This document shows, in pieces, positions 50,418 through 59,067 of a stretch of 64,000 bases of DNA. The first letter of the stretch is position 1. Each line of letters begins with the position of its first letter. The notes beneath the pieces were generated by a model. The model was not told the DNA's origin. It made no database searches and saw only the letters and a list, made by a program, of their open reading frames with translations. Position numbers and translations under genes: made by a program. Source of the stretch: an uncultured Collinsella sp. (GTDB lineage Bacteria > Actinomycetota > Coriobacteriia > Coriobacteriales > Coriobacteriaceae); the NCBI GenBank assembly GCA_902479075.1, contig CABSNK010000004.1:1-64000 (forward strand), read 5' to 3'.

Positions 50418-50864
50418 TTACTCGGCGAGCTGCTTTAGCACATCGCAGGCGATCTCGACGGCATCGTCGATGCAACCAGGGCAGCTGCGGAGCGGACCCT
50501 TATCCGATCCGACGCCCTTGAGCGTGCCGCAGACGGTCGTTGTGTTCTTCGTTTTAAAACGCTTGGCGATTTCGCGCGACAGCTTGTAGGTCTGGCCCTT
50601 GGTCTTGGGGTTTTCCATGCCGTCGCTCATTACAAAACCCATGATGGCCACGGCGCCCGAGATGGCGCCGCAGGTTTCGGTCATGCCGCCCATGCCGGCG
50701 CCAAAGCCCTCGGTGAGGGTAAAGGCGACCTGGGGGTCGAGTCCGACGGCAGGTGCGAGCGTGCAGGCGACGGCCTGGGCGCAGTTGAAGCCACGGGCAT
50801 GGTATTCGGCAGCCTGAGCCTGACAGGCGGTGATGTCGAGCTGGGCCGTATCGATTTGCTTCAT
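50418..50864 (-). CDS. C_GCAxxG_C_C family redox-type protein
   Basis: A 148-residue member of the C_GCAxxG_C_C family, small Cys-rich proteins of anaerobes presumed to bind a metal or redox centre. The cysteine signature is complete: FNCAQAV near residue 31, TCGAISGAVAIMG near 67, then VCGTLK and SCPGCI. AAGGAG precedes ATG 50864; the open frame extends to 51008 without family similarity. It is divergent from metY, and no partner is obvious. Confidence 0.86.
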   Translation of the reverse strand: MKQIDTAQLDITACQAQAAEYHARGFNCAQAVACTLAPAVGLDPQVAFTLTEGFGAGMGGMTETCGAISGAVAIMGFVMSDGMENPKTKGQTYKLSREIAKRFKTKNTTTVCGTLKGVGSDKGPLRSCPGCIDDAVEIACDVLKQLAE

Positions 50865-51095
50865 CGTTGTCTCCTTAGTCACGGTGTACCCGCCTATGGT
50901 ACCCATGACGGTGCGTGTAATCATCGAGAGCTTCATGGATGCCTCATTTTTATCTATCGAGCAAATGCCCAAGGCTTGAGATAAATACCCCTGATCAATT
51001 TGTCCCATAACCTACCTTGGGGATGGGTTGAGAGGGGTGCAGGGTAGCGGTATCGTGAACCGAATAAAAACAAAACCCAAGTAAGGGAGTTGGAT
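50865..51095. other. divergent control region between the C_GCAxxG_C_C gene and metY
   Basis: Contains an inverted repeat TTTATC...GATAAA with inner TCGAGC/GCTTGA at about 50951-50986, probably a hairpin or operator. I looked for a SAM riboswitch because metY follows, and did not find a recognisable SAM-I, SAM-II or SAM-IV core. No gene is seen. Confidence 0.5.
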
Positions 51096-52379
51096 ATGAG
51101 CGAGCAGACCATCGGTACGACATGTGTTCAGGGCGGGTATCACCCGGGAGATGCGGAGCCGCGCCAGGTGCCCATCTACCAGTCCACCACGTGGAAGTAC
51201 GACACGTCCGAGCACATGGGCAAGCTGTTTGACCTGGAGGAGTCGGGCTATTTCTACAGCCGTCTGCAGAATCCCACGTGCGATTTGGTTGCCGCCAAGA
51301 TCTGCGAGATGGAGGGCGGCACCGCAGCGATGCTCACGAGCTCGGGCATGGCCGCGAACTTCCTCGCGATCTTTAACGTTGCCGGCGCCGGCGATCACGT
51401 GGTCGCGAGCTCCGCCATCTACGGCGGTACCTACAACCTGTTGGCTCACACCATGGGTCGTATGGGCTTGACCTGCACGTTCGTTGCCCCCGACTGCACC
51501 GACGAGGAGCTCGAGGCAGCCTTCCAGCCCAACACCAAGCTTGTCTTTGGCGAGACGATTGCTAACCCCGCCCTTGCCGTGCTCGATATTGAGCGCTTTG
51601 CCAAGGCCGCGCACGACCACGGCGTACCGCTGATGGTCGACAACACCTTCCCGACGCCCGTGATGTGCCGTCCCTTTGAGTGGGGCGCCGACATCGTCAC
51701 GCACTCCACCACTAAGTACATGGATGGCCATGCGGCCTACCTGGGTGGCGTGATCGTCGACCATGGCCAGTTTGACTGGATGGCCCATGCGGACAAGTTC
51801 CCGGGTCTCACCACGCCTGACGAGAGCTACCACGGCGTGACCTATGCCGAGAAGTTCGGTCGCGAGGGCGCCTTTATTACCAAGGCCACTGCGCAGCTTA
51901 TGCGCGACCTCGGCCCCATGCAGAACCCGCAGGCGGCGTTCTTCCTGAACAGCTCGCTCGAGAGCCTGCACGTGCGCATGCCGCGCCATTGTGAGAATGG
52001 TCTGGCGGTCGCCAAGTTCCTGCAGAGCCACCCCAAGGTACGCTTCGTGAGCTATCCGGGCCTGGAGGGCGACAAGTACTATGACATCGCTCAGAAGTAC
52101 ATGCCCAACGGTACTTGCGGCGTCGTGAGCTTTGGCTTTAACGGTGGTCGCGCGGCGGCCGAGACCTTTATGAAGAGCCTTAAGCTCGCCCAGATCGCCA
52201 CGCACGTGGCCGACGCCCGCACCTGCTGCTTGCATCCGGCAAACGCCACCCATCGCCAAATGAACGATGAGGAGCTCATCGCCTGCGGCATCTCTGCCGA
52301 CATGGTACGCCTGTCGTGCGGTCTCGAGGACACGGCCGATCTGATTGCCGACCTTGAGCAGGCGCTCGAGCAGTGCTAG
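51096..52379 (+). CDS. metY: O-acetylhomoserine sulfhydrylase-type PLP enzyme
   Basis: A 427-residue Cys/Met-metabolism PLP enzyme. It most resembles O-acetylhomoserine (thiol)-lyase MetY, which makes homocysteine from sulfide. QVPIYQSTTWKY, YSRLQNPT, the phosphate-binding SSGMAANFLAI, PLMVDNTFPTPV and the PLP lysine in THSTTKYMDGH are visible. Length favours MetY over cystathionine lyases. Methionine gamma-lyase is the main alternative. AAGGGAG with 6-nt spacing selects ATG 51096. A terminator follows. Confidence 0.86.
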   Translation: MSEQTIGTTCVQGGYHPGDAEPRQVPIYQSTTWKYDTSEHMGKLFDLEESGYFYSRLQNPTCDLVAAKICEMEGGTAAMLTSSGMAANFLAIFNVAGAGDHVVASSAIYGGTYNLLAHTMGRMGLTCTFVAPDCTDEELEAAFQPNTKLVFGETIANPALAVLDIERFAKAAHDHGVPLMVDNTFPTPVMCRPFEWGADIVTHSTTKYMDGHAAYLGGVIVDHGQFDWMAHADKFPGLTTPDESYHGVTYAEKFGREGAFITKATAQLMRDLGPMQNPQAAFFLNSSLESLHVRMPRHCENGLAVAKFLQSHPKVRFVSYPGLEGDKYYDIAQKYMPNGTCGVVSFGFNGGRAAAETFMKSLKLAQIATHVADARTCCLHPANATHRQMNDEELIACGISADMVRLSCGLEDTADLIADLEQALEQC

Positions 52380-52447
52380 GCTAGCGTTCGCACGAGGCGC
52401 CGATGCTGGCAGAAAGCTTCGACGACCTTTCGTTCCGATTCCGTAGG

Positions 52448-52494
52448 CGGGACCCCAATCGCGACTGTTTGCAGGCGATCGGGGTCCCGTTTTT
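52448..52494 (+). terminator. terminator after metY
   Basis: CGGGACCCC pairs with GGGGTCCCG, extended inward by ATCGC/GCGAT, and TTTTT follows. Confidence 0.88.
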
Positions 52495-52520
52495 GCGTTG
52501 CGCCACTCGAAAGGATGGAT

Positions 52521-53825
52521 ATGGAGAAAACCGCAGAGCAGCTGCGCCGCGAGCACATTGCCCTTGAGGGCGACACCCATGGCAAGAACAAGTGGGCGAT
52601 TCTGTTTACCGTGCTCATCATGACGTTTATGGTGTGCCTGGATTCGACCGTCGTGACCGTGGCGTTGCCCGTGATGCAAAAGGAACTGGGCGTGGGCCTC
52701 GATCGCATTCAGCTGGTGAGTTCGGTGTACCTGCTTGCGACATGCGTGGCTATGCTGCCGTTTGGCCGCCTGGGCGACGTGCGCGGCAAGGTGAATGTGT
52801 TCCAGCTGGGCGTCATCGTCTTTACGGTTGGCTCGCTGCTTTGTGGCCTTTCGGCCTCGCTCGAGGTTCTTATTCTGGCACGTATTGTTCAGGGCGTCGG
52901 TTGCGCGGCGGCCATGGCCAACAACATGGGTATCATCACCGAGTCGTTTCCGGCGCGCGAACGCGGTCGTGCTATGGGTATTCTCGCGACCTTCGTGGCC
53001 CTCGGCATGATGTGTGGCCCCGTGCTCGGTGGCATGCTGGTGGCAAGCTTTCCCTGGGAGAGTATCTTCCTCATCAACCTGCCCATTGGCGTCATCTCGT
53101 TTATCGTGGGGCTCTATACGCTGCCGCATGTTAAGCCGGAGGCCGGCGAGCGTCCCATGTCCCTGATCGAGGCTGCTCGTCGCTGCTTTGCAAATTCGGC
53201 CTTTACCATCAACCTTGCCTGCATGCTCATCGTGTTCGTTGGCATTGGCGCATCCGAGTTTATTCTGCCGTTCTATTTTCAGGACGCCCATGGCTTTAGC
53301 TCCGATATTTCCGGACTGCTCTTTTTGGCACTGCCGATGGTGAATGCCTTTATCGGCCCGCTTTCTGGAACGGTTTCGGACCGTGTTGGCTGCGAGGGCC
53401 CCACGGCGGTCGGCCTGGGCGTGTACGTGTGCGGTCTCTTTGCGGTAAGCACGCTCGACGAGCACTCTTCTATCCCTGTGATCGTGTGCTGTGCCGCGTT
53501 TATGTCGTGCGGCACGTCGATTTTCCAGAGCCCCAACAACTCGCTGTATATGGGTTCGGCCCCGCGCGAGGCGCTCGGTTTTGCAGGCAGCTTGGGTAGT
53601 CTAGCGCGCTATGCGGGTATGGCGGTGGGCATTACGGCGGCGTCGCATATCCTGTATGGGCAGATGAGCGTGGCGATGGGCGAGGCCGTGACCAGTTTTG
53701 TTGCAGGCCGTCCGGATGTGTTCCTGTTTGGTTTCCGTTCGGTGTTCTACGTGCTCATGGCTGTGGCCGCCGTGGGCTTTGCGCTTGCCATGGTGCGTTT
53801 GGTGAGGGTGCGCGCCCGCCATTAG
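52521..53825 (+). CDS. MFS transporter, DHA2 (drug:H+ antiporter)-like
   Basis: A 434-residue major facilitator protein with 12 or more membrane segments. FMVCLDSTVVTVALPVM near residue 35 is the classical DHA-type motif D1, GRLGDVRGK is motif A, and ARIVQGVGCAAAMANN with GPVLGGML gives the antiporter motif C. Such proteins export drugs or small metabolites; substrate is not predictable. GAAAGG fits ATG 52521 better than ATG 52515. Monocistronic. Confidence 0.87.
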   Translation: MEKTAEQLRREHIALEGDTHGKNKWAILFTVLIMTFMVCLDSTVVTVALPVMQKELGVGLDRIQLVSSVYLLATCVAMLPFGRLGDVRGKVNVFQLGVIVFTVGSLLCGLSASLEVLILARIVQGVGCAAAMANNMGIITESFPARERGRAMGILATFVALGMMCGPVLGGMLVASFPWESIFLINLPIGVISFIVGLYTLPHVKPEAGERPMSLIEAARRCFANSAFTINLACMLIVFVGIGASEFILPFYFQDAHGFSSDISGLLFLALPMVNAFIGPLSGTVSDRVGCEGPTAVGLGVYVCGLFAVSTLDEHSSIPVIVCCAAFMSCGTSIFQSPNNSLYMGSAPREALGFAGSLGSLARYAGMAVGITAASHILYGQMSVAMGEAVTSFVAGRPDVFLFGFRSVFYVLMAVAAVGFALAMVRLVRVRARH

Positions 53826-53983
53826 CTTGTGGAGGCAGGCTTGCCACGAATCGGCCCATCTACTGGTCTTGCGGCTTTATGGTGCGATGCGGCTTGTGGG
53901 ACGGGCGGGGGTCGGTCCGTGGTAGACTATCGAACAACGTTTATTAATCGCGCGGTATCGTTGCCGCGAGAAGGGGTTGCGCC

Positions 53984-54562
53984 ATGCAGGAGCTTGAGGA
54001 TCGTATTCGCCATGACGGCATCGTAAAGGCCGGTAACGTCCTTAAGGTTGACGCCTTCCTCAACCACCAGTGCGACGTTGAGCTGTTCGACCACATGGGT
54101 GCCGAGTGGGCCCGTCTGTTCGAGGGTGTCGAGATCAACAAGATCCTGACGATCGAGGCTTCGGGCATTGGCATGGCTTGCATCGCGGCTCAGCATTTTG
54201 GCGGCGTGCCGGTGGTCTTTGCCAAGAAGGCGCAGTCTATCAACCTTGACGGCGAGCAGTATGCCACGACCATCTACTCCTTTACCAAGCAGAAGGAGTA
54301 CCCGGCCATCGTCGGCAAGCGCTTCCTGTCCGAGGGCGACAAGGTCCTGATTATCGACGACTTCCTGGCCAACGGCTGCGCGCTCGAGGGTCTCATCAAG
54401 ATCTGCGAGGCTGCGGGTGCCGAGGTGTCCGGTATTGGCATTGCAGTGGAGAAGGGCTTCCAGGGCGGCGGCGATAAGCTCCGCGAGCGCGGCTTCCGCG
54501 TCGAGAGCTTGGCCCGCATCGCCGATATGGACTGCGAGACCGGCGAGATCACCTTCGCCTAA
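53984..54562 (+). CDS. xpt: xanthine phosphoribosyltransferase
   Basis: Xpt salvages xanthine to XMP using PRPP. The 192-residue type I PRTase begins MQELEDRIRHDG and continues with VLKVDAFLNHQCDV, TIEASGIGMACIAA and FAKKAQSINL; the PRPP motif is VLIIDDFLANGCAL near residue 124. GAGAAGGGG precedes the ATG. I looked for a purine riboswitch in the 160-bp leader and did not find one. A strong terminator follows. Confidence 0.95.
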   Translation: MQELEDRIRHDGIVKAGNVLKVDAFLNHQCDVELFDHMGAEWARLFEGVEINKILTIEASGIGMACIAAQHFGGVPVVFAKKAQSINLDGEQYATTIYSFTKQKEYPAIVGKRFLSEGDKVLIIDDFLANGCALEGLIKICEAAGAEVSGIGIAVEKGFQGGGDKLRERGFRVESLARIADMDCETGEITFA

Positions 54563-54590
54563 GCGCGCAACACAAGCGATTGGTATGCGA

Positions 54591-54625
54591 TGTGACAAAG
54601 GGACTGTCCCTTTGTCACATTTTTT
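54591..54625 (+). terminator. TGTGACAAAGGGAC hairpin terminator after xpt
   Basis: A perfect 14-bp inverted repeat TGTGACAAAGGGAC/GTCCCTTTGTCACA around a single T, followed by six T. Related to the hairpin at 46488-46521. Confidence 0.88.
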
Positions 54626-54645
54626 GTATGAGGGGAGGTGTTGAT

Positions 54646-55026
54646 ATGGATGAGAACAAGATGGGATGGCGTGAGTATGCGCACTATGCCGAGATGTCGG
54701 TCGAGGAGTTGGCACGCGATTGCGAGGTTCAGGTGTTTCGCGCGACGGGCCCGGGTGGGCAGGGCGTGAACACGACGGACTCGGCGGTGCGCATGAAGCA
54801 TGGGCCCACGGGGATTACCGTGACGGCGCGCGAGAGCCGCAGTCAGTTCCAAAACCGTAGCAGCTGCCTGCGTAAGCTGCGCGCTGAGCTTGAGCGTCGC
54901 GGGCGTCCACCGCGCCGACGCGTAAAGACCAAGGTGCCTCAGCGCTCTCGCCAGCGCAGGCTCAATGACAAGCACTTCAACGCCATTAAAAAGGCCAACC
55001 GTCGCAAACCGGGCAGCGACGAATAG
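54646..55026 (+). CDS. release-factor-like protein with GGQ domain
   Basis: A 126-residue protein consisting of one release-factor catalytic domain: ATGPGGQGVNTTDSAVRM (GGQ near residue 38) then TARESRSQFQNR, and a basic Arg/Lys-rich tail like that of ArfB/YaeJ, which enters the empty mRNA channel of stalled ribosomes. It lacks the codon-recognition domains of RF1/RF2. A role in ribosome rescue is likely but not shown. GGGGAGG precedes ATG 54646; the open frame before it is inside the xpt terminator. Confidence 0.82.
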   Translation: MDENKMGWREYAHYAEMSVEELARDCEVQVFRATGPGGQGVNTTDSAVRMKHGPTGITVTARESRSQFQNRSSCLRKLRAELERRGRPPRRRVKTKVPQRSRQRRLNDKHFNAIKKANRRKPGSDE

Positions 55027-55035
55027 CCTCCTCAT

Positions 55036-55104
55036 AAGTTGCGGTGAAATAGGGATTGTTTTGCGGCACTTGCTGCATAAACAGTCCCTATTTCACCGCA
55101 ACTT
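55036..55104. repeat. GTTGCGGTG hairpin, copy 2
   Basis: A perfect 20-bp inverted repeat AAGTTGCGGTGAAATAGGGA/TCCCTATTTCACCGCAACTT between convergent genes. It shares its outer 15 bp almost exactly with the hairpin at 34048-34114, while inner base pairs differ in both arms. Probably a bidirectional terminator or dispersed repeat. Confidence 0.78.
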
Positions 55105-55112
55105 AGGTTGGG

Positions 55113-56075
55113 TTAGCGGGTGGGGCGCCAGACATGGAGGGCGCCGGCGAGGATGTCGACCTCGATGCGCGAGGCGACGATGGGCTCGCCGTCGGCTTGG
55201 ATGGGGTAGTCGGGCTCCTCAAAGGTGAGCTCGGCATGGCGGCAGCGGCGCATGCGAACCGGTGGCAACTTGGTATGGTGGCCGTCTTTGGCCGAGAGGA
55301 ACATAGGCAGGGCAATCGCGCGAGGGACGGGGCCGCATGCGTAGCAGACGTCGAGCATGCCGTCGCAGGGGTCGGCATCGGGGCAGATGCGATAGCCCGA
55401 GCCATACGTGGGGCCCAGCTGAATCGCCATGATAATCGCCCTCACGCGCTCGGCGGGCGCCCCGTCAAAGCTGACTGTCATGAGGTAGTTGCGATAGCGC
55501 AGGCCAAACTGCTCCAGACCCGAGAGGGTGTAGAGCGGCGCGCCCGTCAAGCCGGTCTTTTTGCGCAGCTCGGTGGTGCCCAGGCCGATGGCGGCATCGA
55601 TGCCGACCGAAAGCGTCTGGTCGTAGTACACAACGGAAGCCTCGCCGCTGCCGTTTGCGGGGTTCCATGAGCGAATGCGCCCGATGTCCTGACGCTGCAG
55701 CTCGCAGGTGAGCAGCGCGCCAAAATCCTTACCGGAGAAATCATCGATACCGAGCGTTTGGGCAAAATCGTTGCCGGAGCCTACGGGCAGGACGGCAAGA
55801 GCGGGCCGGACCGCCTCATCCTGTGTCATAAGCCCGTTGACGACCTCGTGGATCACGCCGTCGCCGCCGAGTGCGATAACGGTACGATAGCCCTGAGCCT
55901 GTGCGGCAAGCTCCTTGGCGTGTCCCATGTGCTCGGTTAGCACCAGATCAAACTGGGATGCGCGCGCGGTCATGTCCAAAAAGCGCTGCAGGCGCTCAGC
56001 GACCTCGCGCGCCGCACCCGACTGGGCGGCAGGGTTGGCGATTATGAGCGTGCGACCAAAATCAGTTGCGTGCAT
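55113..56075 (-). CDS. diacylglycerol/lipid kinase family protein (DagK/YegS-like)
   Basis: A 320-residue lipid kinase-like protein of the DAGK catalytic superfamily. LIIANPAAQSG at the start, the nucleotide motif ALGGDGVIHEVVNGLM near residue 63 and LPVGSGNDFAQTLG near 90 are diagnostic; the C-terminal domain ends with QADGEPI. It likely phosphorylates diacylglycerol to phosphatidate for lipid recycling, though YegS-type specificity is possible. AGGAG precedes ATG 56075. Confidence 0.88.
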   Translation of the reverse strand: MHATDFGRTLIIANPAAQSGAAREVAERLQRFLDMTARASQFDLVLTEHMGHAKELAAQAQGYRTVIALGGDGVIHEVVNGLMTQDEAVRPALAVLPVGSGNDFAQTLGIDDFSGKDFGALLTCELQRQDIGRIRSWNPANGSGEASVVYYDQTLSVGIDAAIGLGTTELRKKTGLTGAPLYTLSGLEQFGLRYRNYLMTVSFDGAPAERVRAIIMAIQLGPTYGSGYRICPDADPCDGMLDVCYACGPVPRAIALPMFLSAKDGHHTKLPPVRMRRCRHAELTFEEPDYPIQADGEPIVASRIEVDILAGALHVWRPTR

Positions 56076-56162
56076 GGGGCGACTCCTGGCGTATGACGTG
56101 ACGGTGCGGTCGCGCTCAGGTCGAATTGCCCCCGATTGTGGCTGCACGGCGAATACTAACGT

Positions 56163-57584
56163 CTACTCTATCAGGTCGTTGTGGCGCTCGATAGCATCCG
56201 CTACCGTACCGCCCTCATCCACAATAAGCGAACGGCGTTTAGGCGAGACAATGCGCTGCGCGGGATATACGCCGCGGTGGCCGCCGACAAGATAGCTGAT
56301 AAACGCCACGATCACGAAGAAGCCGGCTGCCGTGCCGTGGAACAGGTCGATGGCCATCATACAGGTGGTGATGGGCACGTTAAGGCCGGCGCAGAAAACA
56401 CCGAGCATGCCCAGCGCCGCCAGAAAGCTGGGGTCGATACCGACGAGGCAACCGATCCAGCCGCCGAGCGCCGCGCCGATGCCAAACAGGGGCGTGACCT
56501 CGCCGCCTTGGAAGCCCGCACCCAGGGTAAGCGCCGTCACCACGAGCTTGATGGCTGCGTCGGCAAGGGTCGTGTTACCGGCGAACCCGGCGCCCGAGAG
56601 CCAGGTGGCAAGGCCGGCATACTTCCAGGCGTCGAGCATCGCGTATGCCGCGAGCACCACGAGCGCGCCCACGAGTCCGCGAGCAAGGTAGTTGGTGATA
56701 AAGCGACCGTACAGGCTTTTGACGGTTCGAACCGACCAGGCAAAGAGGCGTGCCGTCAGACCGAAGATAATGGCGCTGATAACAACGATGGCAACCGTCC
56801 GTGGTGTCATGTTGGGAACGCTGGCGATGACATTCGCTTCGTACTCGGTACCCAGGGCGAGTGATGTAAAGTAGCCGGTAAACGAGGCGACCAGACAGTA
56901 GATGCCCGCGGTGTAGTCGATCTTGCCGATAAAACACATCTCCATGCCAAAGAACGCGCCGGCAAGGGGCGAACCGAATACGGCGCCAAAGGCCGACGAG
57001 ATGCCGGCGAGCATGAGGTCGTGGTGGTCATGCTTTTTGAGGTGGGCGAGGCTCGAGATGTTGCTGGCGATGGTGCCGCCAATCTGTACCGCGGCTCCCT
57101 CGCGACCGGCCGATCCGCCCGTTAGGTGCGTTAGCGTGGAGCAGACGAAGGTGAGGACGGCCATGCGCATATGGATGAGACGTGTGCCCAGAGCGGAGTC
57201 GATGACCAGGTTGTTGCCTCGTTTGGCGGCAAGGCCGTGGTTTTTGTACACCCATGCGGTGGCAACGCCCACAACAGGAAGCAAGGCGTAGACCCATGCA
57301 TGGTGCTCGCGATAGTCGGCCGCGATATTCAGCGAGGCCAAAAACGCCCAAGCGGCAACGCCCATGGCGAGCGAGACGATGACGACGAGTACGAGCAACT
57401 TAGCGCTCGCGAGTAGGTTGCGGGCGTTGCGGAGTGTGTCGGCAGCCAAGAGATGCTCGGAGCGGGTGAGCTGTTGCCTGCCTGCCATGATGACGTCGCT
57501 AAGGGAGAAAAGGCCGCCGTCGTCGAGCGGCTGGGAATGATCCTGCGCCTCGTTTGCGCTTTCGGGTTTGTCGTTATGAGCCAT
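56163..57584 (-). CDS. CLC-family anion/proton antiporter, fluoride-type motifs
   Basis: A 473-residue CLC protein with about 12-18 hydrophobic helices after a 75-residue cytoplasmic start. The gating-glutamate motif is GGSAGREGAAVQIGG. Motif III of chloride CLCs (GxFxP) is replaced by GAGFQGGEVTPLF, where E and T two residues apart match the conserved pair of CLC-F fluoride/proton exporters. I therefore favour fluoride export over chloride transport, with moderate confidence. AGAGGA precedes ATG 57584. No fluoride riboswitch is seen in the leader. Confidence 0.82.
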   Translation of the reverse strand: MAHNDKPESANEAQDHSQPLDDGGLFSLSDVIMAGRQQLTRSEHLLAADTLRNARNLLASAKLLVLVVIVSLAMGVAAWAFLASLNIAADYREHHAWVYALLPVVGVATAWVYKNHGLAAKRGNNLVIDSALGTRLIHMRMAVLTFVCSTLTHLTGGSAGREGAAVQIGGTIASNISSLAHLKKHDHHDLMLAGISSAFGAVFGSPLAGAFFGMEMCFIGKIDYTAGIYCLVASFTGYFTSLALGTEYEANVIASVPNMTPRTVAIVVISAIIFGLTARLFAWSVRTVKSLYGRFITNYLARGLVGALVVLAAYAMLDAWKYAGLATWLSGAGFAGNTTLADAAIKLVVTALTLGAGFQGGEVTPLFGIGAALGGWIGCLVGIDPSFLAALGMLGVFCAGLNVPITTCMMAIDLFHGTAAGFFVIVAFISYLVGGHRGVYPAQRIVSPKRRSLIVDEGGTVADAIERHNDLIE

Positions 57585-57794
57585 ATGTTCCTCTTTTAGG
57601 TTGTAACGCAAGCATTATAAAACGCGGTAAACGCGACGAGCCGGTGGGTTGGTTTCCATTCTGTTTCGCGGCCTGCAACCGACAGGTGTATTTGCGGGTA
57701 CAGGCCGAGTCGCGGTCGTGCGTCGGGGGATTATACTGAGACAAGCATAAAGAATCGGCGCTCCTGTTGTGCGCCGTGGCATTAAGAGGTGCAT
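57585..57794. other. divergent region between the CLC gene and moeA
   Basis: TATACT (57732-57737) is a -10 candidate for moeA and TATAAT on the - strand near 57615 one for the CLC gene, both without good -35. A hairpin CGGCGC/GCGCCG around 57757-57777 lies just ahead of the moeA ribosome site. I saw no recognisable molybdenum-cofactor riboswitch. Confidence 0.4.
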
Positions 57795-59057
57795 ATGGCA
57801 GAGAAACTCATTCCGCTGGAGGACGCGCAGTCGATTGTTCTGTCGCATGTTGTTCCGACGGATCTCATCGAGATTCCCGTGTGGCAGGCCGCCGGTCTTC
57901 CCTTGGCCGAGGACGCGGTGGCCGATATCGACATCTCGCCGTTTGCCAACAGCGCTATGGACGGATATGCCGTGCGCTCGGCGGACTTGGTGCAGGCGTC
58001 TGGCGAGGCGCCGGTGACGCTCGACGTTATCGGACACGAGGCCGCGGGCCATGTGTTTGAGGGCGCAATCGCCCCGGGCGAGGCGGTCCGCATCATGACG
58101 GGTGCGCCGGTGCCCGAGGGTGCGGATGCCGTGGTGAAATACGAGATTGTCGAGGTGCTTGACGGCAATGGCAACGAGGGCTCACGCGTGAGCTTCTCGG
58201 CGCCTGCCAAGGTGGGGGAGAACGTTCGCTCTGCCGCCGAGGAGGCTCATGCCGGCGATGTTGTGATGCACGCCGGCGAGGTCGTGGCTCCGGCGGGCGC
58301 CGGCCTACTGGCAAGCGCCGGTTACGCTAGCGTGAAGGTCCATGCCGCTCCGCGCGTGGGCATTATCTCGCTGGGCACGGAGCTGGTCGCGCCGGGTGAG
58401 CTGCCGGCGCGCGGTCAGATTCGCGATTCCAACTCCTCGGCGTTAATGGCCGAGGCATTCGATGCCGGCGCCGAGCCCGTGTTCTACGGCATTGCGCCCG
58501 ATGATGAGCAGGCGATTGCCGAGCTGGTGCATCGTGCCGTGCAGGAGTGCGATTTTGTCATTACGAGCGGTGGCGCCTCGGCGGGTGATTACGATTTCGT
58601 GACGGCGCTCGTCCGGCGCGAGGGCGAGGTGCTGTTCGATCGCATCTCGATGCGTCCGGGCAAGGCCATTACGTTTGGCTTGCTTGGGGGTAAGCCGTAT
58701 TTGGGGCTTTCGGGCAATCCCGCAGCGGCGTATGTGGGCTTTGAGATGCTCGCCCGCCCGGCGATTCGCAAGATGCGCGGATTTGCCGAAGGCATGCGTC
58801 CCGTGCAGCAGGCGATATTGACGCACGGCGTGAAGAAGCGCCAGGACCGACGCTTCTTCGATCGCGCGACGGTTTTGCGCGACCCCGAGACCGGTGAGCT
58901 GCTGGTGACCGAGGCCAAGACGCAGAATTCGGCGCTGCTTGGAACTATGCAGCGTGCGAACTGCCTGCTGTGTATTGACGAAGGACCGTGCGAGCTCAGG
59001 GCGGGAGATGTCGTGGACGTTGTTCGCGTCGACCTGCCCGAGGGAACGGTGCTATAG
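57795..59057 (+). CDS. moeA: molybdopterin molybdenumtransferase MoeA
   Basis: MoeA inserts molybdate into adenylated molybdopterin. The 420-residue sequence shows FANSAMDGYAVRSADL near residue 50, MTGAPVPEGADAVVK near 97, the MoaB-like domain with TSGGASAGDYDFV, and GLSGNPAAAYV. AAGAGG with 5-nt spacing favours ATG 57795 over GTG 57789. It heads the molybdenum block moeA-moaB-modA-modB-modC. Confidence 0.95.
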   Translation: MAEKLIPLEDAQSIVLSHVVPTDLIEIPVWQAAGLPLAEDAVADIDISPFANSAMDGYAVRSADLVQASGEAPVTLDVIGHEAAGHVFEGAIAPGEAVRIMTGAPVPEGADAVVKYEIVEVLDGNGNEGSRVSFSAPAKVGENVRSAAEEAHAGDVVMHAGEVVAPAGAGLLASAGYASVKVHAAPRVGIISLGTELVAPGELPARGQIRDSNSSALMAEAFDAGAEPVFYGIAPDDEQAIAELVHRAVQECDFVITSGGASAGDYDFVTALVRREGEVLFDRISMRPGKAITFGLLGGKPYLGLSGNPAAAYVGFEMLARPAIRKMRGFAEGMRPVQQAILTHGVKKRQDRRFFDRATVLRDPETGELLVTEAKTQNSALLGTMQRANCLLCIDEGPCELRAGDVVDVVRVDLPEGTVL

Positions 59058-59067
59058 GGGGAACGCT

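Noticed and set aside
50940..51095. SAM riboswitch upstream of metY
   Set aside because: A purine-rich stretch GGGTTGAGAGGGGTGCAGGG resembles part of one, but the rest of the SAM-I, SAM-II or SAM-IV core is missing.
53826..53983. purine riboswitch upstream of xpt
   Set aside because: Expected because xpt often has one, but the conserved core segments and loop-loop pairs are not present.
57585..57794. fluoride or molybdenum-cofactor riboswitch between the CLC gene and moeA
   Set aside because: Both would fit the neighbours, but I found no matching conserved core on either strand; only a simple hairpin is seen.
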